The notes under the pieces were generated by a model, which had not been told where the DNA came from, did not search any database, and worked only from the letters and a program-made list of their open reading frames with translations. Below are positions 5,994-12,423 of a stretch of 12,423 bases of DNA, in pieces. Origin of the DNA: Acidimicrobium sp. UBA3029 (GTDB taxonomy: Bacteria; Actinomycetota; Acidimicrobiia; Acidimicrobiales; Ilumatobacteraceae); the NCBI GenBank assembly GCA_002367695.1, contig DFDK01000044.1:5196-17618 (forward strand), written 5' to 3'. A program made the position numbers and the translations under genes. The stretch's first letter is position 1; the number at the start of each line of letters is the position of its first letter.

Positions 5994-7331
5994 TTACAGT
6001 GTAACGACTGCGGCAATTGCCCTTCCAAGTCCACCCACCACGTCAGACACGGTGAGATGTTGGTGATCCTGCACTATTTGACGCCCGCCTACCCAGACAT
6101 CGCTCACATCGGCTGGCGAAGCCGAATGAACAATATGGGCAGCAGCATGAGCGGCATCAAACGACGCAAGGCGCACCGAATCGAGAGATAGCGCAATGAA
6201 GTCGGCAGGAGCACCTATTTGAATGCCGTACTGCCCCCATCCAAGTGCAGTTGCACCACCTGTTGTAGCAGCGATTAACAAACTCGCAGGAGAATGCACT
6301 CCGCGCTTGCCAGTCACTAGACGCTCATCGGTTTCAACTGCGCGTGCTTCTTCAAATAGATCTATGAATGCGTTCGAATCGGAGCCAAGCGACAGCACTG
6401 CCCCGCCTGCACTGAACGAACTTGCCGGGCCTACGCCATCTGCCAAATCGCGCTCGGTGGTTGGGCACATACACACTCCGCTGTGACTCGACCCAAGTAA
6501 CGAAATGTCGGTTGCAGTCAAGTGCGTTGCGTGCACTGCGGTGAAATGCCTGCCAAGCAAACCCGCATCGGCCAACACCTGTGTTGGTGTTTTACCAGTA
6601 GATGCAATGCAGGCAGCATTTTCTGCTGGCTGTTCGCTCACATGCACGTGCACAACTTTGCCATGACGATTTGCAACTACTTCTTCCAACTCACTCGGGT
6701 GCACTGCGCGCACGCTGTGCGGCGCCATGCCGACCGTCCAACCTTCACCGCCCTCACCCAAAGCATCCACTCGGTCGAGCCAGCTGTCGATCGTTCCATC
6801 TGAAAAACGTTTCTGTTCAGCAAGCGGTTCGGGCTTGTCGAGGCCACCGTGCAAGTAGGCAACATCGAGCAGCGCCATGCGAATACCTGCGCGCTTGGAA
6901 GCCTCAACCATGGCAAGACCCATCTCGTTTGGATTCGTATATTTAGTTCCATCGGCTTGATGATGGATGTAGTGAAATTCGCCAACACCAGTGATGCCAC
7001 TGAGCGCCATCTCGGCAAATGTCATTGCTGCGAGTTCGCCATATGTTTCTGGCGTTAAACGATTGGCAATCTCATACATCGGTGTGCGCCACGACCAAAA
7101 ATCGCCGCTACCACCGTGCGTACGCCCTCGTAGTGCGCGATGAAACGCATGGCTATGCGCATTGACAAGACCCGGCATCACGACACCAGCAATGCACACA
7201 TCGCTTGCTTGTGCATCGACACCATCTTCAACGTTTGAGATCACACCGTTGCTTACCGTAATTCGCACATTGGCAATAGCCTCTTCGCCACCGCGCCACG
7301 CCCACTGTGCATGAAATGCCTGAGTCATCAT
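5994..7331 (-). CDS. hutF: Formimidoylglutamate deiminase
   Basis: A 445-residue amidohydrolase that converts N-formimidoyl-L-glutamate and water to N-formyl-L-glutamate and ammonia, which defines the 5-step histidine pathway. Signature NAHSHAFHRALRGRTH at 57-72 gives metal ligands H59 and H61. The sequence then has FWSWRTPMY at 78-86, the metal ligand H230 in HVHVSEQ, H267 or H270 as catalytic histidine, CPTTERDLADG at 289-299, and the metal-binding D318 in LGSDSNAFID. HutF is told apart from related guanine deaminases and HutI by the CPTTERDLADG and FWSWR elements. The length matches known HutF (~450 aa). ATG at 7331 is used (ATG at 7328 is an equal choice). The gap to hutU is 24 nt and to the deformylase gene 5 nt. 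No clear ribosome binding site. Confidence 0.95.
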   Translation of the reverse strand: MMTQAFHAQWAWRGGEEAIANVRITVSNGVISNVEDGVDAQASDVCIAGVVMPGLVNAHSHAFHRALRGRTHGGSGDFWSWRTPMYEIANRLTPETYGELAAMTFAEMALSGITGVGEFHYIHHQADGTKYTNPNEMGLAMVEASKRAGIRMALLDVAYLHGGLDKPEPLAEQKRFSDGTIDSWLDRVDALGEGGEGWTVGMAPHSVRAVHPSELEEVVANRHGKVVHVHVSEQPAENAACIASTGKTPTQVLADAGLLGRHFTAVHATHLTATDISLLGSSHSGVCMCPTTERDLADGVGPASSFSAGGAVLSLGSDSNAFIDLFEEARAVETDERLVTGKRGVHSPASLLIAATTGGATALGWGQYGIQIGAPADFIALSLDSVRLASFDAAHAAAHIVHSASPADVSDVWVGGRQIVQDHQHLTVSDVVGGLGRAIAAVVTL

Positions 7332-7355
7332 GGTGTCGTCATGTTGCGTGTTTGC

Positions 7356-9011
7356 TCAGCCTTCGCGCATTGGCAAGCGCACTCCGCGTTGGTCTGCAAC
7401 TTCAATCGCACGCTCGTAACCTGCATCCGCATGGCGAATCACGCCCATGCCTGGGTCGGCCACCAGCACTCTCGCCAGTTTTTCTGCTGCCAAGTCGGTG
7501 CCGTCGGCAACTGCCACCATGCCGGCATGAATACTGCGGCCAATGCCCACCCCACCACCATGGTGAATACTCACCCACGTTGCGCCGCTCGCGGTGTTGA
7601 CCAGTGCGTTGAGTAACGGCCAGTCGGCAATGGCGTCCGAGCCATCGAGCATCGATTCGGTTTCGCGATAGGGCGACGCAACTGATCCAGAGTCCAAATG
7701 GTCGCGACCAATCACGATCGGTGCCTTGAGCTGACCCTTTTTCACCATCTCGTTAAATCGCAGACCGAGACGATGTCGTTCGCCGTAACCGAGCCAACAG
7801 ATGCGCGCTGGGAGGCCCTGAAACGCCACGCGTTCTTTGGCCAAGTGAATCCACTTTGCCAATCCTTCGTCGTCAGGAAACTCTTCCATCGCGGCAGCAT
7901 CGGTCGCGGCAATATCTGCGGGGTCACCCGACAACGCAACCCAACGAAATGGTCCGCGACCTTCACAAAACTGCGGACGAATGTATGCGGGCAAGAAGCC
8001 TGGATAATCAAATGCTCTGTCGTATCCACCCAGTTGTGCTTCGCGGCGCAATGAGTTGCCATAGTCAAACACTTCGGCGCCAGCGTCCATAAAACCAACC
8101 ATTGCAGCACACTGCTCGGCCATTGCCAAACGAGAGCGACGAATGTATTCGGCAGGGTTTGTGGCCAGCAGATTTTTTGCAGCCTCTTCGCTCACGTCGT
8201 TTGGCACATACGACAACGGGTCGTGCGCGCTCGTCTGGTCGGTCACAATGTCGGCAGGAAAACCCATCGCTAATAATTTTGGAAACACATCAGCAGCATT
8301 GGCAACGAGCCCAACCGACAAACGTCGGCGATCTTTTTTGGCAGCCAAACATTGTGTAACTGCATCTTCAAGCGAAGTAGCAACACAATCGAGGTAACGA
8401 GTTTCAACACGACGATTGACACGCCATGCGTCAACGTCGACACACAATGCGACGCCGTCATTCATGGTGATAGCAAGTGGCTGAGCACCACCCATTCCGC
8501 CAAGGCCACCGGTAAGAGTGATCGTGCCTGCAAGCGTGTTGCCAAACTTGCGACGTGCAATCTCAGCAAAACATTCATACGTGCCCTGCAAGATTCCCTG
8601 TGTGCCGATGTAGATCCACGATCCGGCAGTCATTTGTCCGTACATCGTGAGACCAAGGTCTTCAAGTCGCCGAAATTCGTCCCAGGTTGCCCAGTCGCCT
8701 ACCAAGTTGCTATTTGCCAGTAATACTCGCGGCGCCCACTCATGGGTACGAAATACGCCAACTGGCTTGCCAGACTGCACAAGCATCGTCTCATCGGGCT
8801 TCAGGGTCGTCATCGTTCGCAACATTGCGTCGTATGCGTCCCAGCTGCGTGCAGCACGGCCCGTGCCACCGTAGACAACGAGATCATCTGGGCGCTCGGC
8901 CACAGCAGGATCAAGGTTGTTCTGCAGCATCCGATAAGGCGCTTCGATTTGCCAATTGGCACACGTGAGTTTGCTGCCCGTAGGCGCCTTCACTGGACGA
9001 GGACCCGACAT
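7356..9011 (-). CDS. hutU: Urocanate hydratase
   Basis: A 551-residue cytosolic NAD-dependent enzyme that hydrates urocanate to 4-imidazolone-5-propionate, the second step of histidine breakdown. The NAD-binding glycine run TLTGGLGGMGGAQP is at 166-178, and the urocanase signature FQGLPARICW is at 397-406 with the active-site cysteine at C405, followed by LGYGERHRLGLRFNEM. The length matches known HutU (~555 aa). First gene of the core hut operon, with a 37-bp gap to the PhnD-like gene upstream on the same strand. The ATG at 9011 has only a weak CGGA upstream. A 6-5-6 palindrome (9036-9052) lies 24 nt before the start and may be an operator. Histidine ammonia-lyase (hutH), which would supply urocanate, is not in the window. 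Confidence 0.97.
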   Translation of the reverse strand: MSGPRPVKAPTGSKLTCANWQIEAPYRMLQNNLDPAVAERPDDLVVYGGTGRAARSWDAYDAMLRTMTTLKPDETMLVQSGKPVGVFRTHEWAPRVLLANSNLVGDWATWDEFRRLEDLGLTMYGQMTAGSWIYIGTQGILQGTYECFAEIARRKFGNTLAGTITLTGGLGGMGGAQPLAITMNDGVALCVDVDAWRVNRRVETRYLDCVATSLEDAVTQCLAAKKDRRRLSVGLVANAADVFPKLLAMGFPADIVTDQTSAHDPLSYVPNDVSEEAAKNLLATNPAEYIRRSRLAMAEQCAAMVGFMDAGAEVFDYGNSLRREAQLGGYDRAFDYPGFLPAYIRPQFCEGRGPFRWVALSGDPADIAATDAAAMEEFPDDEGLAKWIHLAKERVAFQGLPARICWLGYGERHRLGLRFNEMVKKGQLKAPIVIGRDHLDSGSVASPYRETESMLDGSDAIADWPLLNALVNTASGATWVSIHHGGGVGIGRSIHAGMVAVADGTDLAAEKLARVLVADPGMGVIRHADAGYERAIEVADQRGVRLPMREG

Positions 9012-9035
9012 GATATTCCGATCTAAATATTGGAT

Positions 9036-9052
9036 GTAATTTCTACAATTAC
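9036..9052. promoter_or_regulatory. 6-5-6 palindrome before hutU, candidate hut operator
   Basis: GTAATT-TCTAC-AATTAC is a perfect inverted repeat with 6-bp arms. It overlaps the stop codon of the upstream PhnD-like gene and ends 24 nt before the hutU ATG. The region between it and hutU is AT-rich (AATATTTAGAT on the minus strand) and could hold a -10. The hut operons of other bacteria are controlled by urocanate-responsive regulators such as HutC, but this repeat does not match the HutC-type core and no regulator gene is nearby. A chance AT-rich palindrome is possible. Confidence 0.35.
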
Positions 9053-9873
9053 CGACGTGGCAAGACTACCTCGGCAGTTTTCACGAGTTCCATTACGCCG
9101 TCGTAATCATTATTGGTAAGGCGCACGAAGCCGCTAATGCCAATGTTGCCAAGTGCGGCCCGCAAATCTGCCCGTCCAAATAACTCACTCACAACACGAT
9201 AAACCTCGCCAGTGTCTACCTCAGAAGATTTTGACACGATAATCGGTGTTGCTGGAACCATTGGGCCATATCCAATCACTCGCACATTGTTTACAAGTGC
9301 AGGTCGATGACGAGAGAGCAACTGATACGTAGCTGAGTCAATTGATGCAATGTCTGCCTCCCCATCTTGCAACATTTGCAAACTTCGTGCGTGCCCACCA
9401 CTCATTACATACGGCTGCACCGAGTTTTTAGCAAACTTTGCTTCAGCCAATGCAACACCAAGACTGCACCAACCACTCAAACTCTGCGTGTTGCTGACAA
9501 CGGGCCGCAGGCCACCCAGCTCGCAAATGTTCGAAACATTTAATGCCTCACGCGCAACAATGACGGTCTGGTATCGACCTTGAGGATCGCTCACATCCGT
9601 CCACAAAAAAGTTCCGACCACATCGACATGCTCATGCAGGTCTTCTACAAAAGGCAGGCCGCATGACTGGCTCAATGCCGTCTGGTTACTACGCCACATT
9701 TCCATAAGTTTTTCATGCACTAAACCATCTGGGGTCTCTACATGCACGACTTGACCACACGATGCAAGAGCATCGACAAATGCAGTTAACAATTTCTGCG
9801 TCGAGTCTCGTACTTCTGGAAAGTCATACATGGGCAGCGAAACGCTGCGAGATGAAGAATTAATCAGCGGCAA
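9049..9873 (-). CDS. Cytosolic PhnD-like substrate-binding protein
   Basis: A protein of about 274 residues of the phosphate/phosphite/phosphonate substrate-binding (PhnD-like, COG3221) type, with the family opening SVSLPMYDFPEVRD, the LSQSCGLPFV segment, the YQTVIVAREAL strand, SLSGWCSLGVALA, the SGGHARSLQML ligand-loop region and DGEADIASIDSATYQLLSRHRP. There is no signal peptide or lipobox, and no ABC permease or ATPase is nearby, so it probably acts in the cytosol as a sensor or enzyme-like protein. The start is uncertain. The conserved first strand lies before the first good ATG (9831), so TTG at 9873 is used, which overlaps the HD gene by 14 nt. The frame is open to 9924. The overlap suggests co-transcription and coupling with the HD gene. 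Ligand unknown. Confidence 0.7.
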   Translation of the reverse strand: MPLINSSSRSVSLPMYDFPEVRDSTQKLLTAFVDALASCGQVVHVETPDGLVHEKLMEMWRSNQTALSQSCGLPFVEDLHEHVDVVGTFLWTDVSDPQGRYQTVIVAREALNVSNICELGGLRPVVSNTQSLSGWCSLGVALAEAKFAKNSVQPYVMSGGHARSLQMLQDGEADIASIDSATYQLLSRHRPALVNNVRVIGYGPMVPATPIIVSKSSEVDTGEVYRVVSELFGRADLRAALGNIGISGFVRLTNNDYDGVMELVKTAEVVLPRR

Positions 9874-10420
9874 CGAATTTTGGCTTTGCAAATACCGACC
9901 GCACACGATCCTCAAAGTGCTCAATCGGCAACGTGTCGTAGCTTGGATCGAATGCTTTTTGATCCCACTCGTCAGCGAACTTCGCAGCTAAGTCGTATGC
10001 AGGGTGACCCTCGTGTTTTTTGCGTGCGTCAGGGTTCATCCCAAAGTGCCCGTAATAGTGGCGACCCTGAAAATCTTGATGCATCTCAATCATGAAGTGC
10101 ACTTCCGGACGTACATACGGCTTCAAGATTGCGGCAGCAATCGCTGGATGATTTGGAACACTTATCGCCTTGCCAATGTCGTGGCACAAAGACGCGACCA
10201 CTACTTCGTCATCCGCCCCAGCACGCTCTGCCATCGTTGCGGTCTGCAGTGCGTGCGTCAGTTGATCGGTCACAAAACCATCGACAATCGTGTCCATGCC
10301 GCGCAACATGTTCAAAATTCCCTCAGCAACACGCGGCTGATTCTTGGCGGTCTCTGCACCAATATTCATCCACTCTTCTTTGGTCGACACATCCATGCTC
10401 GTAAAGGTGGCGTTCGTCAT
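9860..10420 (-). CDS. HD-domain protein with mixed-valent diiron oxygenase ligands (PhnZ/MIOX-like)
   Basis: A 186-residue HD-domain protein. Candidate metal ligands in order are H56 (QLTHALQTA), H80-D81 (CHDIGK), H91 (NHPAIAAAIL), H114 (EMHQDFQGRHYYGHFG) and D153 (DEWDQKAFD). This H...HD...H...H...D set and its spacing match the mixed-valent diiron oxygenases PhnZ, TmpB and MIOX more than HD phosphohydrolases, which usually bind one metal. QLxHALQTA with HDIG is typical of PhnZ-type proteins, while K84 in HDIGK is as in MIOX. PhnZ and TmpB cleave hydroxylated phosphonates; whether this protein does is not shown. It overlaps the PhnD-like gene, which suggests a shared pathway. The ATG at 10420 is backed by a well-spaced promoter, and a GGTGGA ribosome-binding-like sequence lies 8 nt upstream if a leader exists. 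Confidence 0.8.
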   Translation of the reverse strand: MTNATFTSMDVSTKEEWMNIGAETAKNQPRVAEGILNMLRGMDTIVDGFVTDQLTHALQTATMAERAGADDEVVVASLCHDIGKAISVPNHPAIAAAILKPYVRPEVHFMIEMHQDFQGRHYYGHFGMNPDARKKHEGHPAYDLAAKFADEWDQKAFDPSYDTLPIEHFEDRVRSVFAKPKFVAAD

Positions 10421-10455
10421 TCCACAATTCCACCATTGTTCTGACCAATAGTCAA
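10421..10455 (-). promoter_or_regulatory. Promoter of the HD-domain gene (possible start of the long minus-strand operon)
   Basis: On the minus strand, TTGACT (10455-10450, 5/6 match to TTGACA) is followed by 17 nt and TGGAAT (10432-10427, 4/6 match to TATAAT). Then come exactly 6 nt and the ATG at 10420, so +1 would fall on the A. This is the best complete promoter in the window. It could drive the HD and PhnD-like genes and possibly the hut genes downstream. Confidence 0.55.
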
Positions 10456-10471
10456 GAGCACTCAGCCACGA

Positions 10472-10487
10472 GGGACTCAGGGACTCA
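10472..10487. repeat. Tandem duplicate GGGACTCA x2 in the 80-bp divergent spacer
   Basis: GGGACTCA occurs twice head to tail with no gap, directly before TAGCCT (10488-10493), a weak -10-like hexamer 7 nt upstream of the lipoprotein GTG at 10501. The repeat falls between the expected -35 and -10 positions of that gene. It may be an activator or repressor half-site pair, or a recent small duplication. Confidence 0.4.
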
Positions 10488-10500
10488 TAGCCTTACAGGC

Positions 10501-11673
10501 GTGAAGCGTTTGATCATCAGTGTCAGTCTTGTCATCGGGCTCGCTGCTTGCGCCAACCGTGAGAGTCCGAATGCCCCCATTGCCTCTTCCACCGCATCTC
10601 CCACCACCCTTACTACAAACCCAAATACAACTACTACGACGCTCGTTCCTCCAGACGGTAAGCGATCCGACGAACGAAGCCTCACACTGTTTGACACCAT
10701 CGCCAACGACAATTTGCAACCAAAAAGCATCGTGCACTCTGGTACAGGATTGTTCTTTGCACAGAACATGATGTACCGACACAACATCAGTGTGTTTGAT
10801 CGACAAAGTAATTTGATTGCAACAATTGATGACAAAGTCGACCTCGCAGTTTTTGGTATCGATATTCCAGAAAGAGCCTCACTTGTACGTGGCTCACCAG
10901 TTGAAGCAGCATTTTCTCCCGATTCTAAATATGCCTATGTTTCCAATTACGCCATGTACGGCACCGGCTGGGACCCGAGCGCAACCGACACGTGCCAAGG
11001 TAAAGATCGCGACCAAAGCTTTGTCTACCGCGTGGACACAATGTCATTCGCGATCGATCAAGTGATCCAAGTTGGCGCAGTCCCAAAATATCTTGCTGTC
11101 ACTCCGGACAATAAATATGTCGTTGTCTCCAATTTTTGCTCACTCGATGTTTCAATCATAGATGTCTCAACCAATAAAGAAATCAAACGAATCGACGTTG
11201 GTTTGCATCCACGCGGCATCGCTATCACCAATGACTCCTCAACTGCCTACGTGACAGTGATGGGAGGCGGCGTTATTGTCGCAATCAATCTGCAGGATTT
11301 CACCACACGCACTATTTCAAGCGCTGGTTATACGCCTAGACACCTCGTGCTCTCACCCGACAATTCGGTGCTCTACATCACGAACAACAAAGCGGGCCAA
11401 ATACGCGCAATCAATCCCCTGACCGACACACTCATCAAATCGGTCACGACTGGAACCGAACCTCGCACTATGGTCATATCCGACGATGGCTCAAGTCTCT
11501 ATGTTGTCAATTACCAGAGCGACACAATGGTCAAGGTTCGCACAAGTGACATGCAAGTTATCCAGACAGTAAAAACGGGCCGTCACCCTGTGGGCATTAC
11601 CTACGATGCCCAATTGCATCGAGTGTGGGTTGCCAACTACACAGGCAGCTTGTGGGTATTTGAAGACAAGTAA
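10501..11673 (+). CDS. Secreted lipoprotein with YVTN-type beta-propeller
   Basis: A 390-residue protein with a lipoprotein signal peptide: MKRLIISVSLVIG followed by lipobox LAAC, with the lipidated cysteine at C17. Residues 28-52 are a Thr/Ser/Pro/Asn-rich linker. The rest is a beta-propeller with repeats of about 41-43 residues, clearest at 191-232, 233-273, 274-316, 317-358 and 359-389, each with the pattern 'P-xx-(hydrophobic)-x-Asp-(D/N)-xx-Y-V-x-N' and a following 'INxxTxxxIxxI' strand. Blades before residue 190 are divergent. C165 and C213 could form a disulfide outside the membrane. Such YncE/YVTN proteins usually act as surface or periplasmic binding scaffolds; no catalytic residues are evident. 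The GTG at 10501 has no ribosome binding site but has TAGCCT 7 nt upstream. Convergent with the acyl-ACP desaturase gene, with 12 bp between stop codons. Confidence 0.85.
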   Translation: MKRLIISVSLVIGLAACANRESPNAPIASSTASPTTLTTNPNTTTTTLVPPDGKRSDERSLTLFDTIANDNLQPKSIVHSGTGLFFAQNMMYRHNISVFDRQSNLIATIDDKVDLAVFGIDIPERASLVRGSPVEAAFSPDSKYAYVSNYAMYGTGWDPSATDTCQGKDRDQSFVYRVDTMSFAIDQVIQVGAVPKYLAVTPDNKYVVVSNFCSLDVSIIDVSTNKEIKRIDVGLHPRGIAITNDSSTAYVTVMGGGVIVAINLQDFTTRTISSAGYTPRHLVLSPDNSVLYITNNKAGQIRAINPLTDTLIKSVTTGTEPRTMVISDDGSSLYVVNYQSDTMVKVRTSDMQVIQTVKTGRHPVGITYDAQLHRVWVANYTGSLWVFEDK

Positions 11674-11687
11674 CGAGCGAGTTACTT
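11668..11687. terminator. 7-6-7 inverted repeat at a convergent gene junction, possible bidirectional terminator
   Basis: AAGTAAC-GAGCGA-GTTACTT is a perfect inverted repeat with 7-bp arms. It contains the lipoprotein TAA (11671-11673) in the left arm and overlaps the TAA of the convergent desaturase (11688-11686) in the right arm. The stem has few GC pairs and no long U-run, so it would be a weak terminator. Confidence 0.35.
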
Positions 11688-12423
11688 ATTCAACAGTTGC
11701 GTGGCCCGTGGCCATACGTTTGCCAACTTTGGCAATGCGCGCCATGCGCTTAAACAACGAGTCGCGAGCCACTTCTGCTTCATCGCTCAAACCAGTAACG
11801 CTCTCAAGTTTCCAGTGTCGCATGATCACTGGTTCAAGAATCTGGTCATGATGAATCTCTAAGTCATAGATGCCGGCCTTGGCAATTTCTTTTGACAACC
11901 GATCAAAGTCAGGAATTCCGAGACCCGGCATTGAGAATGTACGAACTGCGCGCTCGATGCCAATCACGGTTGACGACGGATCAACTTCAAGAGCTGCTGC
12001 GGTCAAGTCACGGTAAAACAAGTAATGCAGGTTTTCATCATTGCCCACGCGCGACATTATCGCGGTGCCCAACTCATCTTTCATTAATTTGCCCGTATTG
12101 CGATGCGAAATACGAGTGGCAAGTTCTTGCATGCTCACATAAGCAAGTCCTTCAAAACAATCATGCGGTGTTGGCACCTGACCACCACGCACTTGAATCA
12201 TGCGTGCTCGCTCAAGGGCTATCGGGTCAACAGCTCGTGTGACGGTGAAATAGTCGCGCATCACGATCGAGTGTCTGCCCTCTTCTGCCGTCCAGTTGCG
12301 TGCCCACTCGCCAAATGCGGTATCGCTTCCAAACAATCTGTCGATATCGCGAAAGTAGTACGGCAGATTATCTTCGGTCAGCAAGTTGACAAACAGCGCC
12401 GCGCGCACCGCTTCATCGATCTC
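11686..12423 (-). CDS. Acyl-ACP desaturase, soluble di-iron (partial, N-terminus outside window)
   Basis: The last 245 residues of a soluble ferritin-like desaturase (PF03405, DesA2-like in actinobacteria), open at the right edge. These enzymes put a double bond in ACP-bound acyl chains using a di-iron centre and reduced ferredoxin. Visible features are LFVNLLTEDNLPYYF near the start of the visible part, the di-iron motif EEGRH (TAEEGRHSIVMRDYF) and the second ExxH, ENLH (GNDENLHYLFYRDL). The reading continues without a stop through 12423 (EIDEAVRAALF...), so the GTG at 12408 is not the start. The C-terminus (RMARIAKVGKRMATG) is basic. With the membrane desaturase at 2269-3186, the window holds two unrelated desaturase types. 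Confidence 0.88.
   Translation of the reverse strand, partial: EIDEAVRAALFVNLLTEDNLPYYFRDIDRLFGSDTAFGEWARNWTAEEGRHSIVMRDYFTVTRAVDPIALERARMIQVRGGQVPTPHDCFEGLAYVSMQELATRISHRNTGKLMKDELGTAIMSRVGNDENLHYLFYRDLTAAALEVDPSSTVIGIERAVRTFSMPGLGIPDFDRLSKEIAKAGIYDLEIHHDQILEPVIMRHWKLESVTGLSDEAEVARDSLFKRMARIAKVGKRMATGHATVE

Noticed and set aside
6223..9026. Many plus-strand open frames of 70-120 codons across hutF and hutU
   Set aside because: They are shadows of strongly conserved minus-strand genes and have low-complexity His/Arg/Cys-rich translations.
10540..10660. Threonine/proline-rich segment as a possible repeat array
   Set aside because: It is a normal low-complexity linker after a lipobox, with no regular repeat unit in the DNA.
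10477..10835. Minus-strand open frames of about 110 codons opposite the lipoprotein N-terminus
   Set aside because: The plus-strand gene has a clear signal peptide, lipobox and propeller in the same frame; the antisense frames are by-products of its Thr-rich linker.
1..12423. Defence system, toxin-antitoxin pair, CRISPR array, prophage or transposon
   Set aside because: No nuclease, transposase, integrase, short-repeat array or toxin/antitoxin-like pair is visible on either strand.

Overview
The window looks like a chromosomal segment of a free-living actinobacterium with moderate GC. The gene families present (MFS_3 exporter, PhyH dioxygenase, acyl-ACP desaturase, cytosolic PhnD-like protein, 5-step histidine catabolism) and the apparent leaderless genes would suit an Acidimicrobiia-type aquatic lineage. 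That placement is inference; there is no rRNA or other marker gene here. I see no tRNA, IS element, CRISPR array, phage gene or other sign of recent transfer.

Layout. 1-424 (-): 5' part of an MFS exporter, divergent over 16 bp from an ArfB-like ribosome-rescue hydrolase, 441-854 (+). 855-1035: a regulatory-looking spacer with an 8-3-8 perfect inverted repeat. 1036-1359 (+): an unrecognised 107-aa membrane protein closed by a strong terminator. 1454-2257 (+): a PhyH-family dioxygenase, convergent with a membrane fatty-acid desaturase, 2269-3186 (-). The desaturase is divergent over 22 bp from a YeiH/PSE-family transporter, 3209-4216 (+).

4232-9011 (-) is a histidine/urocanate degradation operon, transcribed as hutU - hutF - a peptide-deformylase-type gene - hutI. 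Upstream on the same strand lie a PhnD-like binding protein (9049-9873) and an HD-domain protein with a full mixed-valent diiron oxygenase ligand set (9860-10420). 10501-11673 (+) is a beta-propeller lipoprotein, convergent with an acyl-ACP desaturase that runs off the right edge (11686-12423, -).

How the genes work together. HutU makes imidazolonepropionate, HutI opens it to formimidoylglutamate, and HutF deiminates that to N-formylglutamate. The step that would finish this route, normally the N-formylglutamate deformylase HutG, is not in the window. Exactly between hutF and hutI, 5 nt from one and overlapping the other by 4 nt, sits a peptide-deformylase homologue with all catalytic motifs. 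The most interesting hypothesis here is that this deformylase has been recruited to release formate from N-formylglutamate.

A second theme is promoter architecture. Several genes lack a Shine-Dalgarno sequence and have a -10-like hexamer placed so that +1 falls on the first base of the start codon. Two divergent gene pairs share a tiny spacer in which the two -10 boxes overlap back to back.
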